Origin: Ferruginibacter sp. HRS2-29
GTDB taxonomy: Bacteria; Bacteroidota; Bacteroidia; Chitinophagales; Chitinophagaceae
DNA length: 64,000 nucleotides
NCBI RefSeq assembly: GCF_024343615.1
Contig: NZ_RJUB01000006.1
Location: forward strand, 1 to 64,000
Direction of reading: 5' to 3'
In this document: piece by piece, positions 8,151-16,377 of the stretch
Numbering within the stretch: the stretch's first letter is position 1
Layout of the letters: each line of letters opens with the position of its first letter
The notes under the pieces: generated by a model
What the model was told of the DNA's origin: nothing
The model's database searches: none
What the model saw: the letters and a program-made list of their open reading frames with translations, nothing else
Program-made: the position numbers and the translations under genes

Positions 8151-10021
8151 TATTTGTTGTTGCTCAGATCCGCATCCATAAAAATTTCTCCATCCAGTTT
8201 TACAGAGCTGATTGCTTTGGAAGTTCTGATCAATACTTTCGTAACCTGCTGATTTTTTTCCCAGATAGCAGAAGTCTGGTGGAATGTTTCCGTCTGACCA
8301 TCGGCGTAGGTTACGATCACATTCACCGGTGCCGCAAAACCGCCGATATTGCGGAGGTTGACAGCATAACCGCCACTTGCTTTCGCTACTTTTTCTATCG
8401 CAAGATCAATGTATCCATTGCTGAAATACCAGTTGCTCCAGAACCAGTTCAGGTTCTTGCCGCTCACACCGTTGAATGTATAAAAGAAATCCCACGGAAG
8501 CGGGTGTTTGCCATTCCAGCGTTCCATGTAGGCATGCAGGCATTTTTTGAATAAAACATCCCCCAGCATATCTTTTACCGCAAGGTAACCGAGTGAGGCT
8601 TTGCCATATTGGTTGTTGCCGGAAGCCACGCCGGTAAGCACATTGCCCGGGGTAATGATCGGAATATCTTCTTCCGCATTCGGGTCATTGATCCAGTTGG
8701 TCACCCTGAATTGTTTGTAAAATTCCGCAGCTTTTTTATCACCCATATGTTGCTTGTTGAGCAAAAGCTCAAAAGTCGTAGCCCATCCTTCATCCATGAA
8801 CCCATAACGGGTTTCGTTGATGCCCATGTAAAAAGGCATGTAGGTATGCGCAATCTCATGTTCGGCTACAAATTTCGAAAAGGTAGTATCAGGATAACTT
8901 TCATCATTCGCCATCATCGGGTATTCCATGCCTGCAAAACCCTGGAAGATCGTGGTCTTTTCGTATGGATAAGCAATACCCGGCCAGGTGGTCGAAAGCA
9001 GCCTCAGTCCTTCTTTCGCGAAGCCAACTATATAAGTGAAGTCTTTTGATTTGTTATCGTAGGCGGCCTGCACACTCGCCCTTCGGCCGGTGACCGTGTC
9101 TACCATCACACTTCCGGCATCCCATACAAAATGATTGCTCAGGCCAAATGCCATATCCGGGATATGATTGGCCCTGAACTGCCAGGTATTTACATTGTTT
9201 TGTGTGGTGACCTGGTTCGCTGCAAATTCATCTTTTGAAGCTACACGGATGGTTTTATCCGAAGTGAAGGATTCTATGAAACGGGCCAGGATAGCAGGCT
9301 GCAACAGTTTTTCCGGTTGCTGCAGGGTACCGGTTCCCCACACCACATAGTTTGCAGGAACATGAATGCTTATATCATAATCGTTGAAGTCGCTGTACAT
9401 TTCATGATCGTCAGTAAATGGCATCCTGTCCCAGCCATTGTAATCATCATACACCGCTACTCTCGGGTAAAAATAAGCAAGGAAATAAGTGGTGGAATCA
9501 ATCATGCCTTCGCGGCCACTTTGCACCGATACATCATAGTGCCAGTCGAACGACAACTTCACCGAATCCCCCGGCAGCAATGCATCCGGCAATCTCAGGC
9601 GAAAGTTAGTGAATGTACCCGGGTTGTTATCATAAGGCCTTGTCTGTCCATTTACGGCAATTTTGTCGATGAATACACCGTCAGTAAGATAATCCCGTGA
9701 AGCGCTTTGCCCGCGGGCAGCACCAGGCTTATGGATATTGAGGAACAGCTTGATGTTGGGGTTTTTGATGGTATCAGGGCTATTGTTGATATAACTGATC
9801 GTTTCTGATCCTTTGATCAACCTCGACGGTGGCATGGCGGTGATATCGATCTTATACCTGCCTTTGTTTTGCCAGTAGTTTTTCCCTGGCTTGCCATCCG
9901 GCGAACGGGTGCCGTTCTTATAAGCTTTTTGTACATCGCGGGGAGTGTATAATGTCTGTTGTGAAAAACCGGAAAAGCCAGCCAGCAGTGCCGCTGCGAA
10001 TAAATATAATTTCATGATCAT
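8141..10021 (-). CDS. Secreted M1 family metallopeptidase
   Basis: A 626-residue protein with a signal peptide (MIMKLYLFAAALLAGFSGFSQ). An N-terminal beta-domain is followed by the thermolysin-like domain with HEIAH at ~385 and the third zinc ligand Glu exactly 18 residues later in FMDEGWATTFE, the M1 signature HEXXH-x18-E. GMEYPMM just before it corresponds to the exopeptidase GXMEN loop. A C-terminal segment after ~540 is beta-rich, as in Bacteroidota M1 proteins lacking the ERAP domain. Expected role: exported aminopeptidase in peptide scavenging. The last codons lie in the hairpin arm that separates it from the convergent esterase gene. Confidence 0.9.
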   Translation of the reverse strand: MIMKLYLFAAALLAGFSGFSQQTLYTPRDVQKAYKNGTRSPDGKPGKNYWQNKGRYKIDITAMPPSRLIKGSETISYINNSPDTIKNPNIKLFLNIHKPGAARGQSASRDYLTDGVFIDKIAVNGQTRPYDNNPGTFTNFRLRLPDALLPGDSVKLSFDWHYDVSVQSGREGMIDSTTYFLAYFYPRVAVYDDYNGWDRMPFTDDHEMYSDFNDYDISIHVPANYVVWGTGTLQQPEKLLQPAILARFIESFTSDKTIRVASKDEFAANQVTTQNNVNTWQFRANHIPDMAFGLSNHFVWDAGSVMVDTVTGRRASVQAAYDNKSKDFTYIVGFAKEGLRLLSTTWPGIAYPYEKTTIFQGFAGMEYPMMANDESYPDTTFSKFVAEHEIAHTYMPFYMGINETRYGFMDEGWATTFELLLNKQHMGDKKAAEFYKQFRVTNWINDPNAEEDIPIITPGNVLTGVASGNNQYGKASLGYLAVKDMLGDVLFKKCLHAYMERWNGKHPLPWDFFYTFNGVSGKNLNWFWSNWYFSNGYIDLAIEKVAKASGGYAVNLRNIGGFAAPVNVIVTYADGQTETFHQTSAIWEKNQQVTKVLIRTSKAISSVKLDGEIFMDADLSNNKYNL

Positions 10022-10084
10022 GTTTGTGAACCGAAGGTATATTATCAGTAAATCTTAGCTGAATAAGAAAGGATGATTGGTAAA

Positions 10085-10262
10085 ATGGGTCAATAAGTGA
10101 ATAGGGAATAGTCAATAGGGAATAGTCAATAGTCAATAGTAAAACGCTTGAAGTACCTGAGCTGGCCGGAAGTCTTTATAGACTGCATTTTCTGTCGTCG
10201 GTGGTCAGTCGTCTGTCGTCCGTCGTCCATAATTCGTGTAATTCGCAAGAATTCGTGTAATC
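10085..10262. repeat. Unpaired word arms in a divergent intergenic space
   Basis: Three word blocks follow one another: 10085-10141 in 7-nt words (GTCAATA, GGGAATA), 10190-10231 in GTCGTC/GTCCGTC words, and 10231-10256 with AATTCGTGTAATTCG repeated. No complementary arm is seen nearby. The gap separates the divergent M1 peptidase and GH92 genes and must contain both promoters; no clean TAnnTTTG box was found. Confidence 0.75.
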
Positions 10263-10276
10263 AATTAAATTGCAGC

Positions 10277-12583
10277 ATGAAAAAACTTCTCCTTTTCCTC
10301 ATCCTTCCGGTATTCTCCAAAGCCGTTTCCGCACAATTCGTTGATAAAGTAACCGATCCGGTAGAGTGGATCAATCCGTTGATGGGTACCGACTCCAAAC
10401 CGGATCTTTCCAATGGCAATACTTATCCCGCCGTGGCCGTACCCTGGGCGATGAACATGTGGACGCCGCAAACGGGCAAGATGGGCGACGGCTGGCAATA
10501 CCAGTATGCCGCCGATAAACTGAGGGGTTTCAAACAAACGCATCAGCCTTCTCCATGGATGAACGATTACGGACAGTTTGCCATCATGCCACTCACCGGT
10601 GCCATGCGCTTTGAGCAGGACGACAGGGCAAGCTGGTTCAGCCACAAATCCGAAATTTCAAAAGCATATTACTATAGCGTATACCTCGCCGATCATGATG
10701 TGACAGCAGAGATAACGCCTACAGAAAGAGCGGCGATCTTTCGGTTCACTTACCCGAGATCCGACAGTTCCTTCGTGGTGCTCGATGCCTTCAACAAAGG
10801 CTCTTACGTAAAGATCATCCCTTCGCAAAAAAAGATAATCGGTTACAGTACAAAATACAGCCGCGGTAAAATGCCTGGTTTTAAAAATTATTTCGTGCTG
10901 CAATTTGATAAGGCATTTACTATTTCGAACGCATGGCACGGCAAAGTACTGGCAAAGGATACCTTGGAATATTCATCGGATCATGTGGGCGCCATCGTTG
11001 GTTTTGCTACCGTAAAAGGGGAGCAGGTGAACGTTCGCGTAGCCTCTTCTTTTATCAGTGAAGCACAGGCGGAGCTAAACTTACAGGAGCTGGGGAACGA
11101 TAATTTTGACCAGGTGAAAGCGAAAGCTAAACAAACCTGGAACAAAACATTGAGTCGCATCCAGCTCGAAGGCGGAACGATCGATCAGCTGCGTACATTT
11201 TATTCCTGCCTGTACCGCACGTTGTTTTTCCCCAATAAATTATACGAAAAAGATGCCGCCGGAAATATTGTTCATTACAGTCCGTACAATGGCAAAGTGT
11301 TGCCGGGTTATATGTTTGGCGGGACCGGCTTCTGGGATACGTTTCGTGCTTTGTATCCATTCCTGAATCTTGTTTACCCGGAAATAAATAAAGAAATGCA
11401 GGAAGGCCTGATCAATGATTACAAAGAAGGCGGCTGGTTGCCGGAGTGGAGCAGCCCCGGTTACGCGGATATCATGATCGGGAATAATTCTGCGTCGGTG
11501 GTGAGTGATGCCTACATCAAAGGATTGCGTGGATACGATATCAATACCTTGTATGAAGCATTGTTGCATGGCGCCAATAATGAAGGCCCGATGACGGCTG
11601 TGGGAAGAAAGGGGGTGGAGTATTACAACAGGCTGGGGTATGTGCCGTATGATGTGAAGATCAATGAGAATGCGGCCCGTACGCTGGAATATGCCTACGA
11701 CGATTTTACCATTTTTCAACTGGCGAAAAAACTTAACCGGCCGGCGGCTGAGATCGCTTTGTATGCAAAACGTTCGCAGAATTATAAAAACCTTTTCGAC
11801 CCGGAAACAAAACTGATGCGGGGAAAAAATGAAGATGGCAAATTTCAGTCGCCTTTCAATCCCTTTAAATGGGGCGATGCATTTACCGAAGGCAATAGCT
11901 GGCATTACAGCTGGAGCGTCTTTCATGATATCGATGGCCTGGTGAACCTGATGGGTGGAAGGAAAAATTTTGTGCAGATGCTGGATACGGTATTTTCCCT
12001 GCCGCCAATTTTTGATGAAAGTTATTATGGTGGCGTGATCCACGAGATCCGCGAAATGCAGATAGCCAATATGGGACAGTATGCACATGGCAACCAGCCG
12101 ATACAGCATATGATCTATCTCTACAACTATGCAGGCGAACCCTGGAAAACGCAGTATTGGGCACGGGAAACCATGAACAGGATGTACAAAGCCACACCGG
12201 ATGGGTATTGTGGTGATGAAGACAATGGCCAGACTTCGGCCTGGTATGTATTTTCGGCGATGGGTTTTTACCCCGTATGCCCGGCAACCGATCAGTATGT
12301 ACTGGGGGCGCCTTTGTTTAAAAAGATCACCCTTTCCCTTGCCAATGGGAAGAAATTTGTGATCAATGCACCGGCAAATAATCCGGATAATAAATATATA
12401 CAGGGAATAAAATTGAACGGTAACCCTTTCAATACCAACTGGATCAGCCATGAGGCTATTTTTAAAGGAGGGAATTTTGATATTGATATGAACGCATCCC
12501 CCAACCGGAAAAGAGGAACAACAACGGATGCATTCCCGTATTCGTTCAGTACGGATAAAGCGAATGCTGTTTACCTGGAATAA
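10277..12583 (+). CDS. GH92 family exo-alpha-mannosidase, exported
   Basis: A 768-residue protein. The ATG at 10277 opens a signal peptide (MKKLLLFLILPVFSKAVSAQ); the open frame upstream runs through word repeats and is not coding. GH92 features are PVEWINPLMGTDSKPDLSNG at the N-terminus, GFKQTHQPSPWMNDYGQF, GTGFWDTFRALYP, WLPEWSSPGY, the acid-bearing HEIREMQ (~589) and the base-bearing GDEDNGQTSAWYVFSAMG (~645). The family uses Ca2+ and an inverting mechanism to trim alpha-mannosides from N-glycans and yeast mannan. No SusC/SusD pair is adjacent, so it is a stand-alone enzyme rather than part of a utilisation locus. Confidence 0.93.
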   Translation: MKKLLLFLILPVFSKAVSAQFVDKVTDPVEWINPLMGTDSKPDLSNGNTYPAVAVPWAMNMWTPQTGKMGDGWQYQYAADKLRGFKQTHQPSPWMNDYGQFAIMPLTGAMRFEQDDRASWFSHKSEISKAYYYSVYLADHDVTAEITPTERAAIFRFTYPRSDSSFVVLDAFNKGSYVKIIPSQKKIIGYSTKYSRGKMPGFKNYFVLQFDKAFTISNAWHGKVLAKDTLEYSSDHVGAIVGFATVKGEQVNVRVASSFISEAQAELNLQELGNDNFDQVKAKAKQTWNKTLSRIQLEGGTIDQLRTFYSCLYRTLFFPNKLYEKDAAGNIVHYSPYNGKVLPGYMFGGTGFWDTFRALYPFLNLVYPEINKEMQEGLINDYKEGGWLPEWSSPGYADIMIGNNSASVVSDAYIKGLRGYDINTLYEALLHGANNEGPMTAVGRKGVEYYNRLGYVPYDVKINENAARTLEYAYDDFTIFQLAKKLNRPAAEIALYAKRSQNYKNLFDPETKLMRGKNEDGKFQSPFNPFKWGDAFTEGNSWHYSWSVFHDIDGLVNLMGGRKNFVQMLDTVFSLPPIFDESYYGGVIHEIREMQIANMGQYAHGNQPIQHMIYLYNYAGEPWKTQYWARETMNRMYKATPDGYCGDEDNGQTSAWYVFSAMGFYPVCPATDQYVLGAPLFKKITLSLANGKKFVINAPANNPDNKYIQGIKLNGNPFNTNWISHEAIFKGGNFDIDMNASPNRKRGTTTDAFPYSFSTDKANAVYLE

Positions 12584-12584
12584 A

Positions 12585-12760
12585 GAGGCCTCACCCCAAC
12601 CCCTCTCCAGGGAGAGGGAACTGCTAAAGGGTTCATTTAAATGGACTGCGTTTCATTGTGTCCAACTTTGTATTCTTTTGCATTCTTTATTGAGTGGAAA
12701 TGTTCTCTTTGTTCCCTTTGTGCCACTTTGTGGTCTTTGTGTCTTAGTGGTTTAAAAAAA
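12585..12760. repeat. REP-like palindrome and TTTGTG word arm
   Basis: 12590-12620 holds CTCACCCCAACCCCTCTCC followed by GGGAGAGGG, a REP-like palindrome type seen in many bacterial genomes. 12650-12755 carries degenerate words (TTTGTGTC, CTTTGTGCC, TTTGTGGTC) of the kind also found at 62300-62350. No gene is visible in this 220-bp gap. Confidence 0.7.
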
Positions 12761-12803
12761 AGTAGTACATTCGATCAATGTTTAAACAATAAAATTATCA
12801 TTC

Positions 12804-13370
12804 ATGAAAAAGATCATCCTCATCCTTTCGGCGGTATTCCTTACTGCTACTGGTTTTAGCCAGACAACCTGGACAAATGACAAAATGCATTCGAAGCTGA
12901 CCTTTACGGTAAATCATCTTGGCATATCCGACATATTCGGGTTGTTCAAAGACTTTACGGTGAAAGCTACTACCACCAAACCGGATTTCAGCGATGCAGT
13001 ATTCGAACTGACTGCAGATGTGGCTTCTATCAATACAGAAGTGGAGATGCGTGACAATCATTTAAAAAGTGCCGACTTTTTTGATGTGGCAACCTATCCA
13101 AAAATGACCTTCAAAAGTACTTCCATTAAAAATGTAGGGAAAGATAAATACCAGCTGACCGGTGATCTTACGTTGCATGGTGTGACAAAATCGGTAACCC
13201 TTGATCTGTGGTACCGTGGAACTGCTGCTAATCAAAGCAAAAAGGAAGTGGCTGGTTTTCAGTTGACCGGTAAGATCGATCGTTCTGATTTTGGTATCGG
13301 GGGAAAATTTCCTGCGGCTGCTATCAGCAACGATGTGTGGATCAAGGCCGACGGGGAGTTTGGAAAATAA
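12804..13370 (+). CDS. YceI family exported lipid-binding protein
   Basis: A 188-residue protein with a signal peptide (KKIILILSAVFLTATGFSQ). The mature part has the YceI lipocalin-like pattern: HSKLTFTVNHLGISDIFGLF, VASINTEVEMRDNHLKSADFFD, YPKMTFKSTS, LTLHGVTKSVTLD, and the ending DRSDFGIGG with a terminal basic/acidic strand. YceI proteins form an extended beta-barrel that binds polyisoprenoids or fatty amides in the periplasm. It is monocistronic, closed by a terminator. Confidence 0.92.
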   Translation: MKKIILILSAVFLTATGFSQTTWTNDKMHSKLTFTVNHLGISDIFGLFKDFTVKATTTKPDFSDAVFELTADVASINTEVEMRDNHLKSADFFDVATYPKMTFKSTSIKNVGKDKYQLTGDLTLHGVTKSVTLDLWYRGTAANQSKKEVAGFQLTGKIDRSDFGIGGKFPAAAISNDVWIKADGEFGK

Positions 13371-13392
13371 GATTTAGATCGTAGAAATAAAG

Positions 13393-13437
13393 AACGCCAG
13401 CTTTTGCGGAAAAATTCCTGCAGAAGCTGGCTTTTTA
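13393..13437. terminator. Intrinsic terminator
   Basis: GCCAGCTTTTGC and its near-complement GCAGAAGCTGGC enclose an A/T-rich loop and are followed by TTTTT. It ends the YceI gene just before the 17-bp array. Confidence 0.8.
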
Positions 13438-13440
13438 CAG

Positions 13441-13550
13441 TCGACGACTCCCACGAGTCGACAACTCCCCTGAGTCGTCAACTCCCCTGAGTCGACAACT
13501 CCCACGAGTCGTCAACTCCCACGAGTCGACAACTCCCACGAGTCGTCAAC
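13441..13550. repeat. 17-bp tandem array with self-complementary words
   Basis: Six units of GAGTCGACAACTCCCAC (17 bp), alternating GTCGAC and GTCGTC in the core and CAC or CCT at the end. GACTC and GAGTC occur in each unit, so neighbouring units can pair. The array lies between convergent genes and touches the stop codon of the minus-strand gene at 13551. Confidence 0.95.
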
Positions 13551-14027
13551 TCATTTTTCCTTTATCCCCCTCACATACCCCCTGAAGCTTATCTGGTCCC
13601 GAAAATTACTCGTAGCCATCAAATCAGCGCTTCCATCATTGTAAATAGTAAGTACATATTTCGACAGGTTCGTATAGTCTTTCACCCTAAAAGTTACCGT
13701 CCAGCTATTCTTTTTGCGTGGCGTAAAACTATAGTCGAAATCGGTGGAAGTGAAGATCAGCCCCGTTTCGTCCGGCGAGATGGGGGCATTCTGGCTCCTG
13801 CCAAAATACGGCAGGTAACTCACTAGGCTGTCACCCTTTACTTTAAGGTCATAATTTCCGGTGAGAAAACGCGTGGTGCCGCGGAGAGGATCAACGGAAC
13901 TGGCATAAAATATAAACGATTCCGATTTTACCAGGGCAGCTACAGAGTCCTTGCTCAGCTGGGCCTTTGTGGATAGTGATGTCAGTATGATGGTAAACAG
14001 GATCGCGGTCCTTTGTAACATTTTCAT
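13551..14027 (-). CDS. DUF4251 domain-containing exported protein
   Basis: A 158-residue protein. The start at 14027 is preferred because AAAGGA stands about seven bases upstream and it opens a signal peptide (LQRTAILFTIILTSLSTKAQ); the longer frame overlaps the divergent gene. The mature part follows the DUF4251 pattern: ESFIFYASSVDPLRG, LTGNYDLKVKGDSLVSYLPY, GRSQNAP, the FTSTDFDYSF strand and the ending SNFRDQISFRGYV. The function of the family is unknown; it is typical of Bacteroidota. Its stop codon abuts the 17-bp array. Confidence 0.85.
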   Translation of the reverse strand: MKMLQRTAILFTIILTSLSTKAQLSKDSVAALVKSESFIFYASSVDPLRGTTRFLTGNYDLKVKGDSLVSYLPYFGRSQNAPISPDETGLIFTSTDFDYSFTPRKKNSWTVTFRVKDYTNLSKYVLTIYNDGSADLMATSNFRDQISFRGYVRGIKEK

Positions 14028-14136
14028 GATTTCCTTTATGTAACAAATGGTCAAAATAAATGCCATCATTTGCCAATTATCATTTAATACTATTCCTTTT
14101 TCGGTGTTTTCAATATATTTAAACAAAATAATCATC

Positions 14137-15705
14137 ATGCAATCACTTGTACATATCCGGCGTTTTTTTCTCGCAACGGCCATCAGCTTAATTTCTCTCA
14201 GCCTGCCGGCGCAGGTCATCACTTCCAGCCAGGTAGATTCGCTGGTGGAGCGCACATTGAAAACCTTTGATGTGCCGGGCATCGCGGTAGCCATCATCAA
14301 GGATGGCAAAGTCATTCACGCGAAAGGTTACGGGGTACGCTCGCTCGCTTCCCGAAAGCCTGTGGATGCGAATACCTTATTTGGTGTGGCATCCAACAGC
14401 AAAGCCTTTACAGCCGCAGCGCTGGCCATGCTGGTGGATGAAAAGAAAATCACCTGGGACGATAAAGTGATCGATCATATCCCCGAATTCAGGATGTATG
14501 ATCCGTATGTGACAGACGCGTTTACCATCCGCGACCTGCTGACCCACCGCAGCGGATTGGGCCTGGGCGCAGGCGACCTGATGTTCTTCCCCGATGGCAG
14601 CGATTTTGGGATGAAGGATATTTTATACAATCTCCGTTTCCTCAAACAGGAATCCGGCTTTCGCACAAAATTCGATTATGATAATAACCTGTACATCGTT
14701 GCCGGAGAAGTGATCAAAAGGGTGAGTGGCATGAGCTGGGAAGATTTTATCGAGAAAAAGATCCTGCAACCATTGGATATGAGATCAACAGCAGCTTCCT
14801 TTTCAAGATTGAAAGATACCAGCAACGTGATCGATGCGCATGCGCCTGTAAATGGAAAAGTGCAGCCGATCGACCGTGAATGGGAAGAAGTGGCCAATGC
14901 GGCAGGCGGCATTTACAGCAGCGTGACCGACATGGCCAAATGGGCGATCATGCAGATGGATGATGGAAAATATGGGGATGGCAAAACGTTGTTCAGCAAA
15001 AAAGAGCATGATGAAATGTGGTCTTTGCAAACCATCATCAATCCCACTTTTCCCAATACATACAATACCCACTTCGGCGGTTACGGGCTCGGCTGGTTCC
15101 TGGGAGATGTAAAAGGATACAAGCAGGTATCGCACACCGGTGGCCTGGCCGGGATAGTAACGCAGGTGACTTTATTGCCGGAATTGAAACTCGGTATCAT
15201 CGTTTTCACCAATCAGCAGTCGGGTGCGGCTTTCAGCGCAATTACCAATACCATCAAGGATAGTTATTTTGGGATGCCTTACAAAGACCGTGTAAAACAA
15301 TATCATGATGGGGTAGTGGCAAACGAAGCAGAAGCCAAAAAGATACTGGACGATGTTGTCGCAGAAATCGCGAAAGCGCAGAAAGCAAGCGGGCCAAAGC
15401 CAGACATCAATAATTTCATCGGAACATACAGGGACCAATGGCTCGGTGATATCACCATCAGCCTGAAGAACGGCAAACCATGGTTCGACAGCAAACGCAG
15501 CCCGAAACTCACCGGCGAAATGTTTGCCTACAAAGGAAATACATTCGTGGTGCGCTGGACCAACCGGAGCATGGATGCTGATGCATTCGTGGTATTCGGC
15601 CTCGACAGCGAAGGAAAGGGCAGCACCATCACCATGAAACCCATTTCACCGCTGACGGATTTCAGCTATGATTTTCAGCATTTGAATTTCACCAAAGTGA
15701 AATAG
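14137..15705 (+). CDS. Class C beta-lactamase-like serine hydrolase (S12), exported
   Basis: A 522-residue protein. The ATG at 14137 gives a signal peptide (RRFFLATAISLISLSLPAQ); an upstream frame runs into the promoter space. Penicillin-binding motifs are present: S85-N-S-K88 (SxxK), Y181-D-N183 (YxN) and HTGG near 333. Residues ~400-522 form a C-terminal DUF3471-like beta-domain (FIGTYRDQWLGDITISL). Proteins of this layout are usually esterases or D-amino-acid peptidases, not true AmpC enzymes. The stop codon TAG is the first word of the following hairpin. Confidence 0.88.
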   Translation: MQSLVHIRRFFLATAISLISLSLPAQVITSSQVDSLVERTLKTFDVPGIAVAIIKDGKVIHAKGYGVRSLASRKPVDANTLFGVASNSKAFTAAALAMLVDEKKITWDDKVIDHIPEFRMYDPYVTDAFTIRDLLTHRSGLGLGAGDLMFFPDGSDFGMKDILYNLRFLKQESGFRTKFDYDNNLYIVAGEVIKRVSGMSWEDFIEKKILQPLDMRSTAASFSRLKDTSNVIDAHAPVNGKVQPIDREWEEVANAAGGIYSSVTDMAKWAIMQMDDGKYGDGKTLFSKKEHDEMWSLQTIINPTFPNTYNTHFGGYGLGWFLGDVKGYKQVSHTGGLAGIVTQVTLLPELKLGIIVFTNQQSGAAFSAITNTIKDSYFGMPYKDRVKQYHDGVVANEAEAKKILDDVVAEIAKAQKASGPKPDINNFIGTYRDQWLGDITISLKNGKPWFDSKRSPKLTGEMFAYKGNTFVVRWTNRSMDADAFVVFGLDSEGKGSTITMKPISPLTDFSYDFQHLNFTKVK

Positions 15706-15838
15706 TCAATAGTCAATAGTCAAACCTTTGAAGTGTGATGATAAACCTGGAAATTTGTATCATCACGCGGTGAAATTAAAAACTTTGAGTTTATTTAAAA
15801 CCTCCGAAGGTTTGACTATTGACTATTCACTATTGACC
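15704..15838. repeat. Heptamer-word inverted repeat (GTCAATA type) between convergent genes
   Basis: The left arm (15704-15733) repeats AGTCAAT and ends AACCTTTGAAG; the right arm (15801-15838) is complementary. The stop codon of the serine hydrolase lies in the left arm. An ordinary terminator follows directly. Confidence 0.85.
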
Positions 15839-15891
15839 AACAGACGATAATAAAAAATCCCGCAAAGCGGGATTTTTTATTATCGTCTGTT
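15839..15891. terminator. Bidirectional intrinsic terminator
   Basis: A near-perfect palindrome with arms of about 25 bp (ACAGACGATAATAAAAAATC, then CCGC, and the complement) around an AAA loop, with A and T runs on each side. It contains the stop codon of the RRM gene and separates convergent genes. Confidence 0.92.
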
Positions 15892-16164
15892 AAAGTTGTT
15901 ATTATTTCTTGGAGGAGGCCCCGATCTTTCTTCAGCCTGTTTCACCACCAAAGGTTTTTTGCCGAGAGAAATGTCATTCAGGCTTTCGATAGCGTCTTTG
16001 GCTTCAGCAGCGTCAGGCATGTCTACAAATCCGAAACCTTTGCTTTTGCCGGTTTCTTTGTCTATAGCTACCTTGGCAGATAAGGTGGTGCCAAATTTTT
16101 CAAATATTTCCATCAGTTCGGCATCATCCAGATCATAAGGCAGGCCGGCAACAAAAATTTTCAT
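15880..16164 (-). CDS. RRM-domain RNA-binding protein
   Basis: A 94-residue single RRM protein. RNP2 is IFVAGL (3-8) and RNP1 is KGFGFVDM (~43-50), with the expected beta-alpha-beta-beta-alpha-beta spacing; the tail is short and basic/Asn-rich (RNNNNFNRR). Such proteins bind single-stranded RNA and are often cold-induced in cyanobacteria and Bacteroidota. The leader upstream is AT-rich; a possible -7 element (TACTTTTA on the minus strand) is imperfect. The stop codon lies in the shared terminator. Confidence 0.93.
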   Translation of the reverse strand: MKIFVAGLPYDLDDAELMEIFEKFGTTLSAKVAIDKETGKSKGFGFVDMPDAAEAKDAIESLNDISLGKKPLVVKQAEERSGPPPRNNNNFNRR

Positions 16165-16250
16165 GTGATATTAGTTTTTTTGTAAAAGTAGTATTCTTAA
16201 CGGTTATTTAATGGTTTCTTTCATATTTAATTTCTTATTATAGTTGATAA

Positions 16251-16377
16251 TTGATAAGTAAATAATGGATAATGCTAAAATGGATAATGGATAATGTTTT
16301 CACTGGAAGTGCTTTCAACTAGTGAAAATACTTCCAATTTAACGCATTATCCATTATCCATTAATCCATTATCCATT
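16251..16377. repeat. Heptamer-word inverted repeat (GGATAAT type)
   Basis: The left arm has GGATAAT words and continues into CACTGGAAGT; the right arm (about 16331-16377) is complementary and ends at the stop codon of sucC. The same word forms another element at the other end of sucC (17619-17757). Confidence 0.88.

Noticed and set aside
10148-10276. Upstream extension of the GH92 gene
   Set aside because: The segment is made of word repeats (GTCGTC, TTCGTGTAA) and the signal peptide starts only at 10277.
11240-12451. Long minus-strand open frame of 403 codons
   Set aside because: It lies opposite the GH92 mannosidase gene; the plus-strand frame has all family motifs and a signal peptide, the minus frame has none.
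13441-13550. Possible CRISPR array in the 17-bp repeats
   Set aside because: Units follow one another without spacers and no cas gene is near.
14047-14136. Upstream extension of the serine hydrolase gene
   Set aside because: The extra residues precede a normal signal peptide and overlap the divergent DUF4251 start region.
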